Source of the DNA: Pseudomonas taiwanensis
GTDB lineage: Bacteria > Pseudomonadota > Gammaproteobacteria > Pseudomonadales > Pseudomonadaceae
Reading direction: 5' to 3'
Assembly (NCBI RefSeq): GCF_013393345.1
Contig: NZ_QJRF01000069.1
Location: 186,001 to 250,000 of the forward strand
DNA: 64,000 nt
The position numbers and the translations under genes were made by a program. Below the pieces are notes generated by a model, which worked only from the letters and a program-made list of their open reading frames with translations, did no database searches and had not been told where the DNA came from. Shown in pieces: positions 1 to 8,534 of this stretch (position 1 is the stretch's first letter; each line of letters begins with the position of its first letter).

Positions 1-158
1 ACCATGCGATCGCGGAAGACGAACACCTGGGCACCGGACACGGCCTTGTCGGTGTAGGTCACCACACCGTTGGCGTCGGTGTACTTGTAGATGGTCAATG
101 CCGCCGCAGGCAGGCTTGCGCCCAGCAGCAGCACTAGAGAAAGGAATCGCCCCAGCAT
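1..158 (-). CDS. DUF4124-type secreted protein, N-terminal part only
   Basis: The reading frame starts at an ATG at 158-156 and runs off the left edge, so only about 52 residues are visible. It opens with a signal peptide (MLGRFLSLVLLLGASLPAAA) and continues with IYKYTDANGVVTYTDK, which is the hallmark of the DUF4124 domain: a short beta-rich module near the N-terminus of many exported gammaproteobacterial proteins. The protein is probably periplasmic; its role is unknown. It follows the response regulator gene on the same strand, 105 bp away, as I recall for the equivalent PAO1 neighbourhood. The domain call is fairly secure, the function is not. Confidence 0.75.
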   Translation of the reverse strand, partial: MLGRFLSLVLLLGASLPAAALTIYKYTDANGVVTYTDKAVSGAQVFVFRDRM

Positions 159-263
159 GTCCGCCCGTTTGTTCTTCTGTGCTCCGTGTTGCCGAAGATT
201 AGCAGCGCGAATCTCGCCGGGCGAGACGTTGCCCGTCGGGCTGTGACGGGGTTGGCTGGACGG

Positions 264-1175
264 TCAGGCACCAGGGACGAAATGCTTTTGGGCGGTGCCG
301 CGAGCGATCAGGCGGGACAGGTAATCGAGTTTCTGCGGATCGCGGTCGACGAAGCGGAAAGTCAGCAGCAGCCATTCGCTATCGGGCTTGGGCTCCAGCG
401 CTGCGACCGAGTGCAGGTAGCCATTGAGTCGCGCCACTTCGCCGCCCTCGCCCTGCTCCAGGTCGAGCACTGCGCTTTCCAGAACCTGCGGCAGCGGATC
501 GCCGGCGCGCACGACGAGTTGCGCGTCCTTCAGGCTGAGGGCCTTGATCACGCAGGCCAGCACACCAGCCGGCAGGCGCAGCTGGGCCTGTCCGCGCCCG
601 CCAGGCGCCTGGGCAGCGGACTTGGCCGACGGTGCCGGCACGGCGGGCTTGGCCACGGGCGCAGCCGCTGCCGGCGCGGCAGCCGGGCGGACCACCTCGG
701 CCTTGCCGCCGGTGAGGGCGGCCAGGGAATCGTTGGCGAAACCGCCGGCGTTGGGCAGCTTGACCGGCGCGCTGGACATCAGCGCCTCGAGCTTGCCGCT
801 GCGGCTCAGGGCCCGCTTCACCTTGGTGACCAGCTGATCATTGGAGAAGGGCTTGCCGATGTAGTCGGTAACGCCGGCCTGGATGGCCTGGATGACGTTT
901 TCCTTGTCGCCGCGGCTGGTGACCATGATGAAAGGCGTGGCCTTCAGGTGGTCCTGCTCGCGGCACCAGGTGAGCAGTTCAAGGCCCGACATCTCGGGCA
1001 TTTCCCAGTCGCAGAGGATCAGGTCGATTGTCGTGCGGGCGAGCATCTGCTGGGCCTTGCGCCCATTGATCGCTTCTTCGATCTGGGTGCCGGGAAAGTT
1101 GTCGCGCAGTCCTTTCTTCACCAGGTCGCGAATAAAGGACGCATCGTCCACCACCAGCACATTGACCTTGCCCAT
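264..1175 (-). CDS. Two-component response regulator with REC domain
   Basis: The 303-residue protein begins with a CheY-like receiver domain (about residues 4-125): acidic pair VVDD near residue 9, phospho-acceptor Asp in LILCDWEMPEMSG, a conserved Thr/Ser in MVTSRG and the Lys in DYIGKPFS. Next come a low-complexity Ala/Pro/Lys linker (about 150-190) and a C-terminal region of about 115 residues that I do not recognise as a DNA-binding or enzymatic output domain. The gene sits immediately downstream of phoU but behind phoU's terminator, so it probably has its own promoter. A link to phosphate signalling is suggested only by position. Confidence 0.85.
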   Translation of the reverse strand: MGKVNVLVVDDASFIRDLVKKGLRDNFPGTQIEEAINGRKAQQMLARTTIDLILCDWEMPEMSGLELLTWCREQDHLKATPFIMVTSRGDKENVIQAIQAGVTDYIGKPFSNDQLVTKVKRALSRSGKLEALMSSAPVKLPNAGGFANDSLAALTGGKAEVVRPAAAPAAAAPVAKPAVPAPSAKSAAQAPGGRGQAQLRLPAGVLACVIKALSLKDAQLVVRAGDPLPQVLESAVLDLEQGEGGEVARLNGYLHSVAALEPKPDSEWLLLTFRFVDRDPQKLDYLSRLIARGTAQKHFVPGA

Positions 1176-1287
1176 CGACTACTCCTTGGAATCGGGGCTA
1201 AGAATAGCCTTGGCTGATAGCCAATTGCCAAGCCTGTTTGCGACCCGCCGCCTGCCAGCGACCGACGGGTCACTTGCACGGCGGGAA

Positions 1288-1319
1288 AGCAAAACGCCCG
1301 GCACGAAGCCGGGCGTTCC
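1288..1319 (-). terminator. Rho-independent terminator of the pst-phoU operon
   Basis: Perfect 10-bp arms (1293-1302 and 1308-1317, AACGCCCGGC/GCCGGGCGTT) close a 5-nt loop. Read leftwards they are followed by TTTT (1294-1291). It lies 18 bp past the phoU stop codon. Confidence 0.85.
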
Positions 1320-1336
1320 TGGCACAGGCGACAGGA

Positions 1337-2089
1337 TCAGTTCTTCGGAGCGGCCTCGCCAGTACCGGCGCCATTGCCCTTCACTTCCTCGGCCATGCGC
1401 GCCAGGCCCAGGTGACGTACGTCGGTGCCGCGCACCAGGTAGATTACCAGTTCGGAAATGTTGCGCGCGTGGTCACCGATACGCTCCAGGGAACGCAGGG
1501 CCCAGATGACGTTGAGCACGCGGCTGATGGCGCGCGGGTCTTCCATCATGTAGGTGACCAGCTCACGCAGGGCGGTCTTGTATTCGCGGTCGATGTTCTT
1601 GTCGTACTGGGCCACCGACAGAGCCAGATCGGCGTCGAAACGGGCGAAGGCATCCAAGGCTTCCTGGACCATCTTGCGCACCTGGTCGCCGATGTGACGC
1701 ACCTCGACGTAGCCGCGCGGGGCCACACCCTCTTCGCACAGCTGGATGGCGCGACGAGCGATCTTCGACGCTTCGTCGCCGATGCGCTCGAGGTCGATCA
1801 CCGACTTGGAGATGCTGATGATCAGGCGCAGGTCGGAGGCCGCCGGCTGGCGACGGGCGAGGATGCGCACGCACTCTTCGTCGATGTTGCGTTCCATCTG
1901 GTTGATCTGGTCATCGATCTCGCGCACTTGCTGGGCAAGGCCGGAGTCGGCGTCGATCAGCGCAGTGACCGCGTCATTGACCTGCTTTTCGACCAGGCCA
2001 CCCATCGCCAGGAGGTGGCTGCGCACTTCCTCCAGTTCGGCGTTGAACTGCTGGGAGATGTGATGGGTGAGGCTGTCTTTGTCGATCAT
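1337..2089 (-). CDS. phoU: Phosphate-transport regulator PhoU
   Basis: This 250-residue, all-alpha protein has the two PhoU repeats: acidic helical motifs recur near residues 60-70 (ERNIDEECVRIL) and 160-200 (DREYKTALREL, SLERIGDHARNISE). PhoU couples the Pst transporter to the PhoR sensor and keeps the Pho regulon off when phosphate is plentiful. It is the last gene of pstSCAB-phoU, read leftwards. A large palindrome lies between pstB and phoU and a terminator follows. The C-terminal tail (GNGAGTGEAAPKN) is low complexity. Length and context fit the family well. Confidence 0.96.
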   Translation of the reverse strand: MIDKDSLTHHISQQFNAELEEVRSHLLAMGGLVEKQVNDAVTALIDADSGLAQQVREIDDQINQMERNIDEECVRILARRQPAASDLRLIISISKSVIDLERIGDEASKIARRAIQLCEEGVAPRGYVEVRHIGDQVRKMVQEALDAFARFDADLALSVAQYDKNIDREYKTALRELVTYMMEDPRAISRVLNVIWALRSLERIGDHARNISELVIYLVRGTDVRHLGLARMAEEVKGNGAGTGEAAPKN

Positions 2090-2127
2090 TTTCTAACCCT
2101 TGTTGAGCAGAATTCTTTTCCTGGTAG

Positions 2128-2234
2128 TAGTGGCCTTCAACCAATCGTGCTGGGCAAGGAGGCGAAGCGAAGACAGTACGAGTAGTACGGCAAGCTTCGC
2201 CGACGCAGTCCAGTGCGATTGGGGGTGGCCACTA
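2128..2234. repeat. 107-bp imperfect palindrome between pstB and phoU
   Basis: Matched arm segments nest in order: TAGTGGCC (2128-2135) with GGCCACTA (2227-2234); CCAATCG (2141-2147) with CGATTGG (2216-2222); CTGG (2150-2153) with CCAG (2210-2213); GGCGAAGC (2161-2168) with GCTTCGCC (2194-2201); and GTAC (2176-2179) with GTAC (2185-2188) near the tip. The right arm runs into the pstB stop codon (2232-2234). In RNA this would be a long stem with internal loops; in DNA it could extrude as a cruciform. It may lower or uncouple phoU expression. Confidence 0.85.
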
Positions 2235-3065
2235 GCCATAGCGACCGGTGATGTAGTCCTCGGTCTGCTTCTTTTCCGGGTTGGTGAACAGGGTATCGGT
2301 ATCGCCGAACTCGATCAGCTTGCCCATGTACATGAACGCGGTGTAGTCGGAAACGCGCGCCGCCTGCTGCATGTTGTGGGTCACGATGACGATGGTGTAC
2401 TTGCTCTTGAGCTCATAGATCAGCTCTTCCACTTTCAGGGTGGAGATCGGGTCCAGGGCCGAGCAGGGTTCGTCGAGCAGCAGTACCTCGGGTTCCACGG
2501 CGATGGTACGGGCGATCACCAGACGCTGCTGCTGACCACCGGACAGGCCGAGTGCGGATTCGTGCAGGCGGTCTTTCACCTCGTCCCACAGCGCGGCGCC
2601 CTTCAGCGCCCATTCCACGGCTTCGTCCAGCACGCGCTTCTTGTTGATGCCCTGGATGCGCAGACCGTACACCACGTTCTCGTAGATGCTCTTGGGGAAC
2701 GGGTTCGGCTTCTGGAACACCATGCCCACGCGGCGACGCAGCTCGGCGACATCTTCGCCCTTGCGGTAGATGTTGGTGCCGTCGAGACGGATCTCACCTG
2801 CGACGCGGCAACCGTCCACCAGGTCGTTCATGCGGTTGAAGCAGCGCAGCAGGGTCGACTTGCCGCAACCGGACGGGCCGATGAAAGCGGTCACGCGCTG
2901 CTTCGGGATGTTCATGCTGACGTCGTGCAGCGCCTGCTTCTCGCCGTAGAACAGGGAGAGGCCGGGCACTTCGAGGGCGACGGTCTCCTTGTCCAGGCGC
3001 AGGTTCTGCTTGTCGCGGCCAAGGGCGGAAATGTTGACGCCGTGGCTGTGGGTTTCGTGTTGCAT
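2232..3065 (-). CDS. pstB: Phosphate ABC transporter ATP-binding protein PstB
   Basis: PstB is the cytoplasmic ATPase of the high-affinity phosphate importer. The 277-residue protein shows Walker [10 protein letters not shown] (about residue 63), signature LSGGQQQRL, Walker B VLLLDEP and the switch His in IVTHNMQQA. The N-terminal extension of about 30 residues before [10 protein letters not shown] is longer than in the E. coli protein. It sits third to last in pstSCAB-phoU, with pstA 70 bp upstream. No key residue is missing. Confidence 0.97.
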   Translation of the reverse strand: MQHETHSHGVNISALGRDKQNLRLDKETVALEVPGLSLFYGEKQALHDVSMNIPKQRVTAFIGPSGCGKSTLLRCFNRMNDLVDGCRVAGEIRLDGTNIYRKGEDVAELRRRVGMVFQKPNPFPKSIYENVVYGLRIQGINKKRVLDEAVEWALKGAALWDEVKDRLHESALGLSGGQQQRLVIARTIAVEPEVLLLDEPCSALDPISTLKVEELIYELKSKYTIVIVTHNMQQAARVSDYTAFMYMGKLIEFGDTDTLFTNPEKKQTEDYITGRYG

Positions 3066-3134
3066 GTGTTCACTCCGTTCGTAGCTTCGAGCTACAAGCT
3101 GTAAGCCTCAGGCAATGCGGTTCGCGGCGGACGA

Positions 3135-4805
3135 TCAGCTGTCCAGCGCCTTGTATTTCTCGCGCAGGTGGTTACGGATGGCGACGGCCGAGAAGTTCAG
3201 CAGGGCGATCACCAGTACCAGCAGCAGCGCAGTGGCGTACACCAGCGGCCGCGCGGCCTCGACGTTCGGGCTCTGGAAGCCGACGTCATAGATATGGAAG
3301 CCCAGGTGCATGATCTTCTGGTCCAGGTGCAGGTACGGGTAGTTGCCGTCCACCGGCAGGCTCGGCGCCAGTTTCACCACACCCACCAGCATCAGCGGCG
3401 CCACTTCACCCGCGGCACGGGCCACGGCGAGGATCAGGCCGGTCATCATGGCTGGGCTGGCCATGGGCAGGACCACCTTCCACAGGGTTTCGGCCTTGGT
3501 CGCACCCAGGGCCAGGGAGCCCTCACGCACCGCACGCGGGATACGCGCCAGGCCTTCCTCGGTGGCAACGATCACCACCGGCACGGCCAGGATCGCCAGG
3601 GTCAGAGACGCCCAGAGCAGGCCCGGGGTGCCGAAGGTCGGCGCCGGAGCGGATTCGGGGAAGAACAGGCGGTCCAGGGAGCCACCCAGTACATAGACGA
3701 AGAAGCCCAGGCCGAACACGCCGTAGACGATCGCCGGAACGCCCGCCAGGTTGTTCACCGCGATGCGGATGACACGGGTCAGCGGGCCCTGCTTGGCATA
3801 CTCGCGCAGGTAGATGGCGGCGATCACACCGAAGGGGGTGACGATCACGGCCATGATCAGGGTCATCATCACGGTGCCGAAGATGGCCGGGAAGATACCG
3901 CCTTCGGTGTTGGCTTCACGCGGGTCGTCGGCGAGGAATTCCCAGAGCTTGGCGAAATAGAAGCCGAGTTTGGCGCCCACGCCCATGGCGTTGGGCTGGT
4001 AGGCATGGACCACGTTGCCGAGGCTGATTTCCTGTTCCTGGCCACCGGCTTCACGAACCACGACGCTGTCGCGGTTGAACTCCTGGTGCAGGCCCATCAG
4101 CTGCTCTTCCAGGCCTTTGTAACGCTGCTCAAGCTCTGCGCGCTGGGCGGCGATGTCGGCCTGCGCCTCGGCGGTCAGGGCATCGTTCAGCTCCAGCTTG
4201 CGGGTCTGCAGGCGCAGGCGCTCCAGGCCGTGGTTGATGCCGCCGATGTCCTTTTTCTCAAGCTGGTAGAGCTTGTCGTAGAGGGCATTCACGCGTTCCA
4301 GGCGCTTCACCAGCTCGGCCATCGCGGCCTCGCCTTCGGCCACCACCTTGCCGTTTTCCTTCACCGATACGACACGGCCGTAGAAGTTGCCCCACTCGCG
4401 GCGCTCCAGCGCCACCAGCTCAGTCGGGTACTTCTGGTCCAGCAGCCAGTCACCGACGACCCAGGTGAAGTCGCTGCCGTAGACGTCACGGTTGCCCACC
4501 TTGAGCAGTTCGCGGGTCATGAACTCCGGGCCGCTCTCCGGCACCGGCAGGCCAGCACCTTGCAGGCGCGCTCGGGAAACTTCCTCGATCTGCACCGCTT
4601 CGCCGATCACCGGCTTGGCTGCCTGGCCCGGTACGGAGTACTGCGCCTCCACCAGATCGGCCGGCCAGAAGTGGGCGAGGCCACGCACGGCGATCACCGA
4701 GAGCAGGCCAATGGTCATGATGACCGCGATGGAAACCGCGCCACCGCTTATCCAGACGCCCGGTGCGCCACTTTTGAACCAGTCTCTAAGGGAAACCTTT
4801 TTCAC
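3135..4805 (-). CDS. pstA: Phosphate ABC transporter permease PstA, with large periplasmic insert
   Basis: PstA is one of the two inner-membrane channel subunits of the phosphate importer. I chose the GTG at 4805-4803, preceded by GGAG six bases upstream, over a GTG four codons earlier that lacks a good ribosome site; this gives 556 residues. After one N-terminal membrane helix (about 20-40) comes an insert of about 240 residues containing a coiled-coil-like stretch (LERLRLQTRKLELNDALTAE region). The conserved permease core then runs from about 305 to the end, with the EAA-type loop AREVAPLMLVG-like segment ARAAGEVAPLML. E. coli PstA is about 296 residues, so half of this protein is extra. 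Confidence 0.94.
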   Translation of the reverse strand: MKKVSLRDWFKSGAPGVWISGGAVSIAVIMTIGLLSVIAVRGLAHFWPADLVEAQYSVPGQAAKPVIGEAVQIEEVSRARLQGAGLPVPESGPEFMTRELLKVGNRDVYGSDFTWVVGDWLLDQKYPTELVALERREWGNFYGRVVSVKENGKVVAEGEAAMAELVKRLERVNALYDKLYQLEKKDIGGINHGLERLRLQTRKLELNDALTAEAQADIAAQRAELEQRYKGLEEQLMGLHQEFNRDSVVVREAGGQEQEISLGNVVHAYQPNAMGVGAKLGFYFAKLWEFLADDPREANTEGGIFPAIFGTVMMTLIMAVIVTPFGVIAAIYLREYAKQGPLTRVIRIAVNNLAGVPAIVYGVFGLGFFVYVLGGSLDRLFFPESAPAPTFGTPGLLWASLTLAILAVPVVIVATEEGLARIPRAVREGSLALGATKAETLWKVVLPMASPAMMTGLILAVARAAGEVAPLMLVGVVKLAPSLPVDGNYPYLHLDQKIMHLGFHIYDVGFQSPNVEAARPLVYATALLLVLVIALLNFSAVAIRNHLREKYKALDS

Positions 4806-4870
4806 GGATTTCTCCACCGCTTGAGTCTTTCAGTTCCTCCCGCCCAGGGGCCGGAGGTTTCGTGTTTGTC

Positions 4871-4892
4871 GCCCCTCTCCGGAGAGAGGGGC
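4871..4892. repeat. Hairpin in the pstC-pstA spacer
   Basis: CCCCTCTC and GAGAGGGG form 8-bp arms around CGGA, just after the pstC stop codon. There is no T tract, so it is more likely an RNA stability or processing hairpin than a terminator. Confidence 0.6.
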
Positions 4893-4899
4893 CGCGCTC

Positions 4900-7188
4900 T
4901 TACAGAGAGGCGTATTTCTTGCGCAGGCGCTGACGGATCAGCTCGGCCAGGGTGTTCATGACGAAGGTGAAGGTCAGCAGCACCAGCGCCGAAAGGAACA
5001 GCACGCGGTAGTGGCTGCCGCCGACTTCCGACTCCGGCATTTCCACGGCCACGTTGGCGGCCAGGGTGCGCATGCCTTCGAAGATGTTCACTTCCATCAC
5101 CGGGGTGTTGCCGGTGGCCATCAGCACGATCATGGTCTCGCCCACGGCGCGGCCGAGGCCGATCATCAGGGCGGAGAAGATGCCGGGGCTGGCGGTCAGC
5201 AGCACGACGCGGGTCATGGTCTGCCAAGGCGTGGCGCCCAGGGCCAGGGAGCCGTAGGTCAGGCTGCGGGGCACGCTGAACACGGCGTCTTCGGCGATGG
5301 AGAAGATGTTCGGGATCACCGCGAAGCCCATGGCCAGGCCGACGATCAGGGCGTTGCGCTGGTCGTAGGTGATGCCCAGGTCATTGCTGATCCACAGGCG
5401 CATGTCACCGCCGAAGAACCAGTTTTCCAGCAGCGGGCTCATGCCCAGGGCGAACCAGGCGGTGAGGCCTACGACCGGGATCAGGATGGCCGCTTCCCAG
5501 CCATCCGGCACGCGCAGGCGGATGGACTCCGGCAAGCGGCTCCAGATGAAGCCGGCCAGCAGGATGCCGATCGGCGTCAGCAGCAGCAGGCTGAAGATGC
5601 CCGGCAGGTGGCCTTCCACGTAGGGCGCCAGGAACAGGCCGGCGAAGAAGCCGAGGATCACCGTCGGCAGCGCTTCCATCAGCTCGATCACCGGCTTGAC
5701 CTTGCGGCGCATGGACGGCGCCATGAAGTAGGCGGTGTAGATCGCAGCGGCGATGGCCAGCGGGGCGGCCAGCAGCATGGCGTAGAAGGCGGCCTTGAGG
5801 GTGCCCCAGGTCAGCGGCGCCAGGCTCAGCTTGGGTTCGAAGTCGGTGTTGGCCGCGGTCGACTGCCAGACGTACTTAGGTTCGTCGTAGCTCTCGTACC
5901 AGACCTTGCTCCACAACGCGCTCCAGGAGACTTCCGGGTGCGGGTTGCTGAGACGGAACGGCAGCAGCTTGCCGCCTTCTTCGACCACGATGCGGTTGGC
6001 GCGCGGCGACAGGGCGAGCATGCCGGAGCTGTCGGCAACCGGTTCCACCAGCAGGGTGCGGTGAGCGGTGCTGTGGAACACGCCGAGGTGGCCGCTGGCG
6101 TCGAGGGCGACGAAGCCCTTGCGGCGTTCTTCGGCACTGATCTGCACCACCGGGCTGGTGCCCAACTGGAAGTCACGGATGTGCTTCAGGCGCGACGAGC
6201 CGTCCGGGTCACGGGCCATGAACCACTGGGCGATGCCGCCCTTGGAATCTCCCACCATCAGGGAAATGCCGCCCAGCAGCATGTTGCTGGCGGTAACCTC
6301 GCGTTCGCCGTCTTCCAGCAGCTTGTAGCGGCCGTTCAGGGCGTGCTCGCGCAGGCTGAAGACGTCGGCCTGGGCACGACCGTTTAGCACATAGAGCCAC
6401 TGGTGGCGCGGGTCGATGTAGATCGCCTTGATCGGCTCGACCATCTGCGGCAGCTCGACGTTGCTCTGCTCCTGGGTGGTCTCGCCGGTCAGCATGTTCT
6501 CTTCGCTGACCACTTGCTGTACGTGCAGCTGGTTGCCGGTGGAGCCGGCCAGTACCAGGGTCTCGTCATTGATGCTGAGGGCGACGTGTTCGAGCGCGCG
6601 ACCCTCGGCATCCAGCGCCATGGGGGTTTCGCCGTAGGGGAAGCTGACCTGCGGCTCGATGGTCTTGTGGTTGTCCGGGTAGGTGATCTTGTAGCTGTGC
6701 TTGAAGATCAGCGCCTGGCCATTGGACAGGCCCAGGACCACCAGCGGGCTGCCCGGCTGGTCCTGGCCGATGGAGACCACGCTGGCGCCCGCCGGCAGTG
6801 GCAGTTGCTGGCGCTTGAGCGCGCTGCCGTCCTTGCTCGAGAAGAACTGCACCTCACCCTTGTCGGAAACGCGCATGCCGACCATGTTCTGCTCTTCCAG
6901 GGCCAGCAACAGGGGCTTGCCGGCATCCTGCTGGAGCCAGGCGGGGCTCTGCTCCTTGCGCGCGGTCAGTTCCGCGCCCTTGAACAGCGGCAGCACCACA
7001 TAGGCCAGGTAGAAGAAGATCAGAGTAATGGCGCCCAGAACGGCGAGACCGCCCACCAGCACGTACCAGCGGGTCAGGCGATCCTTCAGCGCGCGCATCT
7101 TGCGCTTGCGCACCAGCGCAGGCGTATTGAAGTCGATGCGGGCGGGCGGGTTCTTCGGAGTATTCAGGGAGTTGGCCAGGTCAGTCAT
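4900..7188 (-). CDS. pstC: Phosphate ABC transporter permease PstC, with large periplasmic insert
   Basis: This is the second membrane subunit of the phosphate importer, 762 residues against about 319 in E. coli. Helix 1 lies at about 40-65 (WYVLVGGLAVLGAITLIFFY). It is followed by about 370 residues predicted to be periplasmic, with repeated beta-type segments (VVVLGLSNGQALIF, LYVLNGRAQADVFSL, GFVALDASGHLGVF) reminiscent of a beta-propeller. The permease core starts near residue 460 (PLTWGTLKAAFYAMLLAAPL) and carries the conserved GRAVGETMIVLMATGN loop. It is followed by pstA. The insert is typical of the long PstC/PstA pairs I remember from pseudomonads. Confidence 0.94.
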   Translation of the reverse strand: MTDLANSLNTPKNPPARIDFNTPALVRKRKMRALKDRLTRWYVLVGGLAVLGAITLIFFYLAYVVLPLFKGAELTARKEQSPAWLQQDAGKPLLLALEEQNMVGMRVSDKGEVQFFSSKDGSALKRQQLPLPAGASVVSIGQDQPGSPLVVLGLSNGQALIFKHSYKITYPDNHKTIEPQVSFPYGETPMALDAEGRALEHVALSINDETLVLAGSTGNQLHVQQVVSEENMLTGETTQEQSNVELPQMVEPIKAIYIDPRHQWLYVLNGRAQADVFSLREHALNGRYKLLEDGEREVTASNMLLGGISLMVGDSKGGIAQWFMARDPDGSSRLKHIRDFQLGTSPVVQISAEERRKGFVALDASGHLGVFHSTAHRTLLVEPVADSSGMLALSPRANRIVVEEGGKLLPFRLSNPHPEVSWSALWSKVWYESYDEPKYVWQSTAANTDFEPKLSLAPLTWGTLKAAFYAMLLAAPLAIAAAIYTAYFMAPSMRRKVKPVIELMEALPTVILGFFAGLFLAPYVEGHLPGIFSLLLLTPIGILLAGFIWSRLPESIRLRVPDGWEAAILIPVVGLTAWFALGMSPLLENWFFGGDMRLWISNDLGITYDQRNALIVGLAMGFAVIPNIFSIAEDAVFSVPRSLTYGSLALGATPWQTMTRVVLLTASPGIFSALMIGLGRAVGETMIVLMATGNTPVMEVNIFEGMRTLAANVAVEMPESEVGGSHYRVLFLSALVLLTFTFVMNTLAELIRQRLRKKYASL

Positions 7189-7289
7189 GGATTCGGGCTC
7201 TTGCCACAGTCAGCGCGCACAGGCTTTTACGATGGGGGCACAGACTACGGGCTTCGTGTGACAGAAAGATTACAGCGAGTTGACGTGGC

Positions 7290-7345
7290 GAAGCCCACCC
7301 GGAGGAGTCCTCGGGCGGGCTTCTGCGACGGGGGTCTCCCGTCGC
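7290..7345. repeat. Double hairpin in the pstS-pstC spacer
   Basis: The first hairpin pairs GAAGCCCACCCG (from 7290) with CGGGCGGGCTTC (to 7323); a smaller one pairs CGACGGG with CCCGTCG (7327-7344). Both lie just downstream of pstS, read leftwards. Such structures commonly protect a highly expressed binding-protein message and reduce read-through into the membrane genes. No clear T tract. Confidence 0.6.
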
Positions 7346-7403
7346 CCTTTGCGTCCTTGCGGAGCGGCACGCATGAGGCGGCCGCTCCCTTATCCGGCCT
7401 GGA

Positions 7404-8375
7404 TTACAGGCCCAGATCTTTCAGCGCTTTCTCGGCAACCTTGGCCGGGACCGGGATGTAACCGTCCTTGACCACGACTTCCTGACCCTGCTTGGACAGG
7501 ACCATCTTCACGAACTCGGCTTCCAGGGGAGCCAGCGGCTTGTTCGGCGCCTTGTTCACGTAGACGTAGAGGAAGCGGGACAGCGGGTAGCTGCCGTTCA
7601 GGGCGTTCTGCTCGTTGTCTTCAACGAACTCGCCACCTTCTTTCTTGGCCAGGGCGACAGTCTTCACGCTGGAAGTCTTGTAGCCGATGCCCGAGTAGCC
7701 GATGCCGTTGACGGACTGGCTGATGGACTGGACGACGGAAGCGGAGCCCGGTTGCTCGTTCACGTTCGGCTTGAAGTCGCCTTTGCACAGGGCTTCTTCC
7801 TTGAAGTAGCCGTAGGTGCCGGATACCGAGTTACGACCGAACAGCTGGATCGGCTTGGAAGCCAGGTCGCCAGTCACACCCAGGTCACCCCAGGTCTTGA
7901 TGTTGGCGGTGCCACCGCACAGGCGGTTGGCGGAGAAGATCGCGTCGACCTGCTGCATGGTCAGGCCTTTGATCGGGTTGTCCTTGTGCACGAAGATCGC
8001 CAGGGCATCCACGGCAACCGGAACAGCGGTCGGCTTGTAGCCGTACTTCTGCTCGAAGGCCTGCAGCTCGACGTCTTTCATCTTGCGGCTCATCGGGCCC
8101 AGGTTGGCGGTGCCTTCGGTCAGAGCCGGCGGCGCGGTCGAGGAACCGGCGGCCTGGATCTGGATGTTCACGTTCGGGTATTCGCGCTTGTAAGCCTCGG
8201 CCCACAGGGTCATCAGGTTGGCCAGGGTGTCGGAGCCAACGCTGGAAAGGTTGCCGGAAACACCAGTGGTCTTCTGGTAGGCCGGAATGGACGGGTCAAC
8301 GGCAGCAACCGCGCTGGCGGTAGCAACGCCGGCGGCGACGAAGGTGAGGGCCGCCATCAAACGCTTCAGTTTCAT
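7404..8375 (-). CDS. pstS: Periplasmic phosphate-binding protein PstS
   Basis: The 323-residue protein has a signal peptide ([20 protein letters not shown], cleavage near AVAA) and the PstS fold: GSDTLANLM near the mature N-terminus, the phosphate-loop segment [21 protein letters not shown], and [15 protein letters not shown] in the second lobe. It delivers phosphate to PstCA. It is the first gene of the operon and lies about 70 bp from a Pho box, so it should be induced by PhoB on phosphate starvation. In P. aeruginosa the related protein is abundant and partly extracellular; that is family knowledge, not seen here. Confidence 0.96.
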   Translation of the reverse strand: MKLKRLMAALTFVAAGVATASAVAAVDPSIPAYQKTTGVSGNLSSVGSDTLANLMTLWAEAYKREYPNVNIQIQAAGSSTAPPALTEGTANLGPMSRKMKDVELQAFEQKYGYKPTAVPVAVDALAIFVHKDNPIKGLTMQQVDAIFSANRLCGGTANIKTWGDLGVTGDLASKPIQLFGRNSVSGTYGYFKEEALCKGDFKPNVNEQPGSASVVQSISQSVNGIGYSGIGYKTSSVKTVALAKKEGGEFVEDNEQNALNGSYPLSRFLYVYVNKAPNKPLAPLEAEFVKMVLSKQGQEVVVKDGYIPVPAKVAEKALKDLGL

Positions 8376-8441
8376 GCCTTGCTCCTAAGCAGGACGAGGG
8401 GGTGAATTCAACGGGGGCCAGTATCGAGAGGCCGTATGACC

Positions 8442-8475
8442 ACTCTATGAATTGATTGTGACAATTGGATGAAAG
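8442..8475 (-). promoter_or_regulatory. Pho box and -10 element of the pstS promoter
   Basis: Read leftwards from 8475, CTTTCATCCAATTGTCAC (8475-8458) matches the PhoB consensus CTGTCAT-N4-CTGTCAY closely: two 7-bp direct repeats 11 bp apart. After a 10-bp gap comes TAGAGT (8447-8442), four of six bases matching a sigma-70 -10 at the spacing expected where PhoB replaces the -35 element. The orientation points to pstS; the divergent gene at 8535 is about 60 bp from the box. Confidence 0.85.
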
Positions 8476-8534
8476 GCCATCACCCGCTGTCCAACGAAGA
8501 ATCACGACCCGTGAATCGTCCGGAGACCCCATCC

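Noticed and set aside
3168-4961. 597-residue frame opposite pstA
   Set aside because: Low-complexity His/Gln/Arg-rich translation typical of the complement of a high-GC gene; pstA on the other strand is certain.
8469-8534. Upstream start for the sugar dehydrogenase
   Set aside because: It lies in the Pho box and would bury the lipoprotein signal inside the protein.
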